From: Pandoraea capi
GTDB lineage: Bacteria > Pseudomonadota > Gammaproteobacteria > Burkholderiales > Burkholderiaceae
Length of the DNA stretch: 64,000 nucleotides
Direction: 5' to 3'
Assembly: GCF_902459735.1 (NCBI RefSeq)
Contig: NZ_CABPRV010000016.1
Span: forward strand, 43,076 to 107,075
This document shows positions 62,010 to 64,000 of this stretch, one piece after another. Position 1 is the stretch's first letter. Each line of letters begins with the position of its first letter. Both the position numbers and the translations under genes were made by a program. The notes beneath the pieces were generated by a model. That model was not told where the DNA came from. It was given only the letters and a program-made list of their open reading frames with translations, and ran no database searches.

Positions 62010-63428
62010 ATGGAGTTGAGTTTCCTCGGTGCTGCGGGCACGGTGACCGGATCGAAGACGTTACTTCGCGTCGCAGACAGGAACGTGTTGGTGGATTGTG
62101 GCCTGTTTCAGGGTGTCAAGAATCTACGCAACCGCAATTGGGCGCCCCCGCCGTTCAACGTCCGGAGTCTGGACGCGGTTGTTCTGACGCACGCCCATAT
62201 CGACCACAGTGGCTATCTTCCGGTGCTCGTTCGACAAGGGTATGCCGGGCCGGTCTATTGCACGTCCGCGACACGAGATTTATGCGAAATTCTGTTGCTC
62301 GACAGTGCGCATCTTGAAGAGGAGGAAGCTGACTTCCTGAACCGTCACGGCAAGTCGAAACACCACCCGGCACTCCCGCTCTTTACGACGGACGATGCCC
62401 GGCGAGCCATTGAGCGACTGACGCCGCGAGCGTTCGACACCCCGTTTGATGTCTGCCCGGAAGTTCGGGTGACATTCTTGCACGCGGGGCACATCCTGGG
62501 GGCCGCGATGGCACAGGTGGATGCCGACGGGCGGAGGATTCTGTTCTCGGGCGATCTCGGTCGCACTGACGATCCGATCATGCCCGCACCGGCCAATCCC
62601 GAAACGCCGGATTTCCTCGTCCTTGAGTCCACATACGGGGATCGCCTGCATGACCGCACGGATCCCGGAGCTCAGTTGGCAGAGATACTGCACCGGACGT
62701 TTGCGCGCGGGGGGAGCGTCATTGTCCCCGCGTTTGCTGTTGGACGGGTGCAAAGTCTGCTTTACTGGATTGCCCGGCTGAAAGCGGCCAGAGAGATTTC
62801 CGATGTTCCCGTCTATCTGGACAGTCCTATGGCGATCAACGTGACGAAAACCTACTCGTCACATCTTGCCGACCAGCGTTTGAGTGCCTCGGAGTGCGCG
62901 CAAATGTGCAGCGCAGCCAGGTTTGTGACGAGCGTCGATCAGTCCAAATGGCTGGACACGCGGGCGATGCCAGCCATCATCATCGCGGGAAGTGGAATGG
63001 CCACGGGAGGGCGCGTCTTGCATCATCTCAAGGCGATGAGCGGCAATTGGCGAAACACCGTGCTCTTCACCGGGTTTCAGGCGCCGGGCACGCGTGGCTC
63101 TACAATGGTCACCGGTGGGAGCGAGATCAAGATATTTGGCGACTATGTGTCTGTGAATGCTGAAGTGGTTCAGCTTGACACGCTATCGGCGCATGCGGAT
63201 TATGGGGAAACGTTGAGCTGGCTTGCGAAGTTTGGAAAGCCGGTGCGACGAATCTTTCTGAATCATGGCGAGCCTGCCGCCGCTGACAGCCTGCGCAGGC
63301 GCATCACCGAACGCTTTGGGTGGCCATGTCAAGTGGTGGATGCGATGGAAAGTGTTCGTCTGGACTGGCGCTCAGAAGACATTACGGATTGTGGTTTCCG
63401 CTGTGAGGACAATCATTGTGAAGATTGA
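62010..63428 (+). CDS. Beta-CASP metallo-beta-lactamase-fold ribonuclease
   Basis: A 472-residue MBL-fold nuclease. The zinc motif HAHIDHSGYLP (HxHxDH), further ligands in FLHAGHILGAAMAQ and FSGDLGR, the beta-CASP insert with SPMAINVTKTYSSH, and the C-terminal SGMATGGRVLHHL and LSAHADYGE motifs are all present. This is the RNase/CPSF-73-like branch of bacteria. It would process or degrade RNA in the cytoplasm. FNR-type promoter upstream, so it may adjust RNA turnover at low oxygen. Confidence 0.9.
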   Translation: MELSFLGAAGTVTGSKTLLRVADRNVLVDCGLFQGVKNLRNRNWAPPPFNVRSLDAVVLTHAHIDHSGYLPVLVRQGYAGPVYCTSATRDLCEILLLDSAHLEEEEADFLNRHGKSKHHPALPLFTTDDARRAIERLTPRAFDTPFDVCPEVRVTFLHAGHILGAAMAQVDADGRRILFSGDLGRTDDPIMPAPANPETPDFLVLESTYGDRLHDRTDPGAQLAEILHRTFARGGSVIVPAFAVGRVQSLLYWIARLKAAREISDVPVYLDSPMAINVTKTYSSHLADQRLSASECAQMCSAARFVTSVDQSKWLDTRAMPAIIIAGSGMATGGRVLHHLKAMSGNWRNTVLFTGFQAPGTRGSTMVTGGSEIKIFGDYVSVNAEVVQLDTLSAHADYGETLSWLAKFGKPVRRIFLNHGEPAAADSLRRRITERFGWPCQVVDAMESVRLDWRSEDITDCGFRCEDNHCED

Positions 63429-63711
63429 ATTCCCTCACGTCGCCCCTGTGTATAACGCCGACGACATCTCCATAGAATTTGCGGTGGACTGTGAGCGAAA
63501 ACGTATCGTGTGCGCCATCTCTGCTGAAGCGTTGGAAGATCATTTCGAGGCAAAGTCATGCCATGTCGACGACCTGATGTCTGCGTTCAAGACCCACAGG
63601 GCCTCAATCGAAAAGTTCGCCGCAAGATATCTACAACTCTGCCACGGCGCGCCAGTCTTCCTGCGCAGCGGCCACTTTCGATGGAAAGAACAGCTTCCTC
63701 CGAGTAAATAG
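63418..63711 (+). CDS. DUF1488 family protein
   Basis: A 97-residue protein. The start is a GTG at 63418, overlapping the nuclease stop by 11 bases, with GAGG upstream. It contains CAISAEALEDHFEAKSCHVD, the DUF1488 core. Function is unknown; such proteins are small, cytoplasmic and often near stress genes. Translational overlap suggests a link to the nuclease. Confidence 0.75.
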   Translation: MKIEFPHVAPVYNADDISIEFAVDCERKRIVCAISAEALEDHFEAKSCHVDDLMSAFKTHRASIEKFAARYLQLCHGAPVFLRSGHFRWKEQLPPSK

Positions 63712-63803
63712 TGTCAAGGTCCAGTGGCTCGCTACGGTCTGTTCAAATACACGGTCAATATAAGTCGACACCAAGCCAGCGAGTGCAGCAAGTGTTGCGG
63801 TCG

Positions 63804-63929
63804 TGATCTGCAATGAGAAATCTGGACCACCTGGGACGTTAGTTTTTCGGCAAACTTTACCCATGGAAAAAGGAGGAGTTTGCTATGAAACGCAAGCGCT
63901 TTTCAGTCGAGTAGATTGTGGCGGTGACA
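63804..63929 (+). pseudogene. IS3-family remnant with stop codon in orfA
   Basis: An ATG at 63885, after AGGAGG, opens MKRKRFSVE, the usual start of an IS3-family OrfA helix-turn-helix protein. TAG (63912-63914) replaces the normal Gln codon, and similarity breaks off after IVAV near 63926. The left boundary near 63804 is a guess from a TGATCTG-like end. The copy is dead. Confidence 0.55.
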
Positions 63930-64000
63930 TGCCCCCTGCAAACAGGGCCAGCCGGAGTCTAGTAAAGTTCGTTTTCGGAGAAGAAGACGAACATGAAGAA
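63930..64000 (+). mobile_element. Left end of a second insertion sequence (partial)
   Basis: From about 63930 the sequence begins TGCCCCCTG, a plausible IS end, then runs to a ribosome site (GGAGAAGAAGACGAAC) and ATGAAGAA at the window edge, the likely start of a transposase OrfA. Family not determinable from this length. Confidence 0.5.

Overview
The window is chromosomal DNA of a high-GC betaproteobacterium. A Burkholderiaceae member such as Pandoraea, Burkholderia or Cupriavidus is the best guess, from codon use, the DUF4148 protein, the NodT-type efflux operon and the composition of the stress locus. The genus is inference. No rRNA, intact tRNA, CRISPR array or phage module was seen.

Region 1 (about 1-9.8 kb) is a catabolic block that looks like the lower ectoine/diaminobutyrate pathway. 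It holds the 3' end of a DoeB-type deacetylase, a DoeX-type Lrp/AsnC regulator, a DoeC-type semialdehyde dehydrogenase and a DoeD-type aminotransferase. A second aminotransferase plus aldehyde dehydrogenase pair follows, ending in a strong terminator. A divergent LysR regulator/aldehyde dehydrogenase pair comes next.

Region 2 (9.9-12.5 kb) has two orphan proteins either side of an AAA ATPase. The orphans share a conserved upstream element with identical internal spacing. Region 3 (12.6-17.2 kb) is a second catabolic unit: IclR regulator, citryl-CoA-lyase-like protein, class III CoA-transferase and MFS transporter.

Region 4 (17.2-20.1 kb) is a scar. Fragments of putA, aspartate dehydrogenase, an MFS transporter and an unknown gene surround an intact TetR regulator. 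Region 5 (20.1-29.5 kb) carries a cytochrome c, an OmpR-type two-component system and an RND efflux operon (pump, adaptor, outer-membrane factor), then a DUF4148 protein. The stretch 29.5-30.7 kb is gene-poor and contains a dead cytochrome b561 gene.

Region 6 (30.7-63.7 kb) is the most interesting part, a large anoxia/stress-survival locus. It contains eight universal stress protein genes, Hsp20, two BON proteins, dodecin, DUF883, a rhodanese and a B12-dependent ribonucleotide reductase overlapping a phosphoribosyltransferase. It also contains a rhomboid protease, a DUF4010 membrane protein, a divergent Nramp, an Acg-like nitroreductase, a phasin-like protein, a nucleoside/AMP phosphorylase coupled to a PRPP synthetase, two zinc alcohol dehydrogenases and a beta-CASP RNase. 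Regulators in it are a CHASE-PAS histidine kinase, a NarL-type response regulator and an FNR-type regulator with four cysteines. I found 13 FNR-like sites (TTGAC-N4-GTCAA type) in its intergenic regions, several at the class I or class II distance from a recognisable -10 box. The locus resembles the low-oxygen-activated (lxa) locus of Burkholderia cenocepacia, and its contents parallel the mycobacterial DosR regulon. It also holds a candidate structured small RNA with a tRNA-like 5' part and a strong terminator (51.03-51.19 kb).

The window ends in one insertion sequence remnant interrupted by the start of another.
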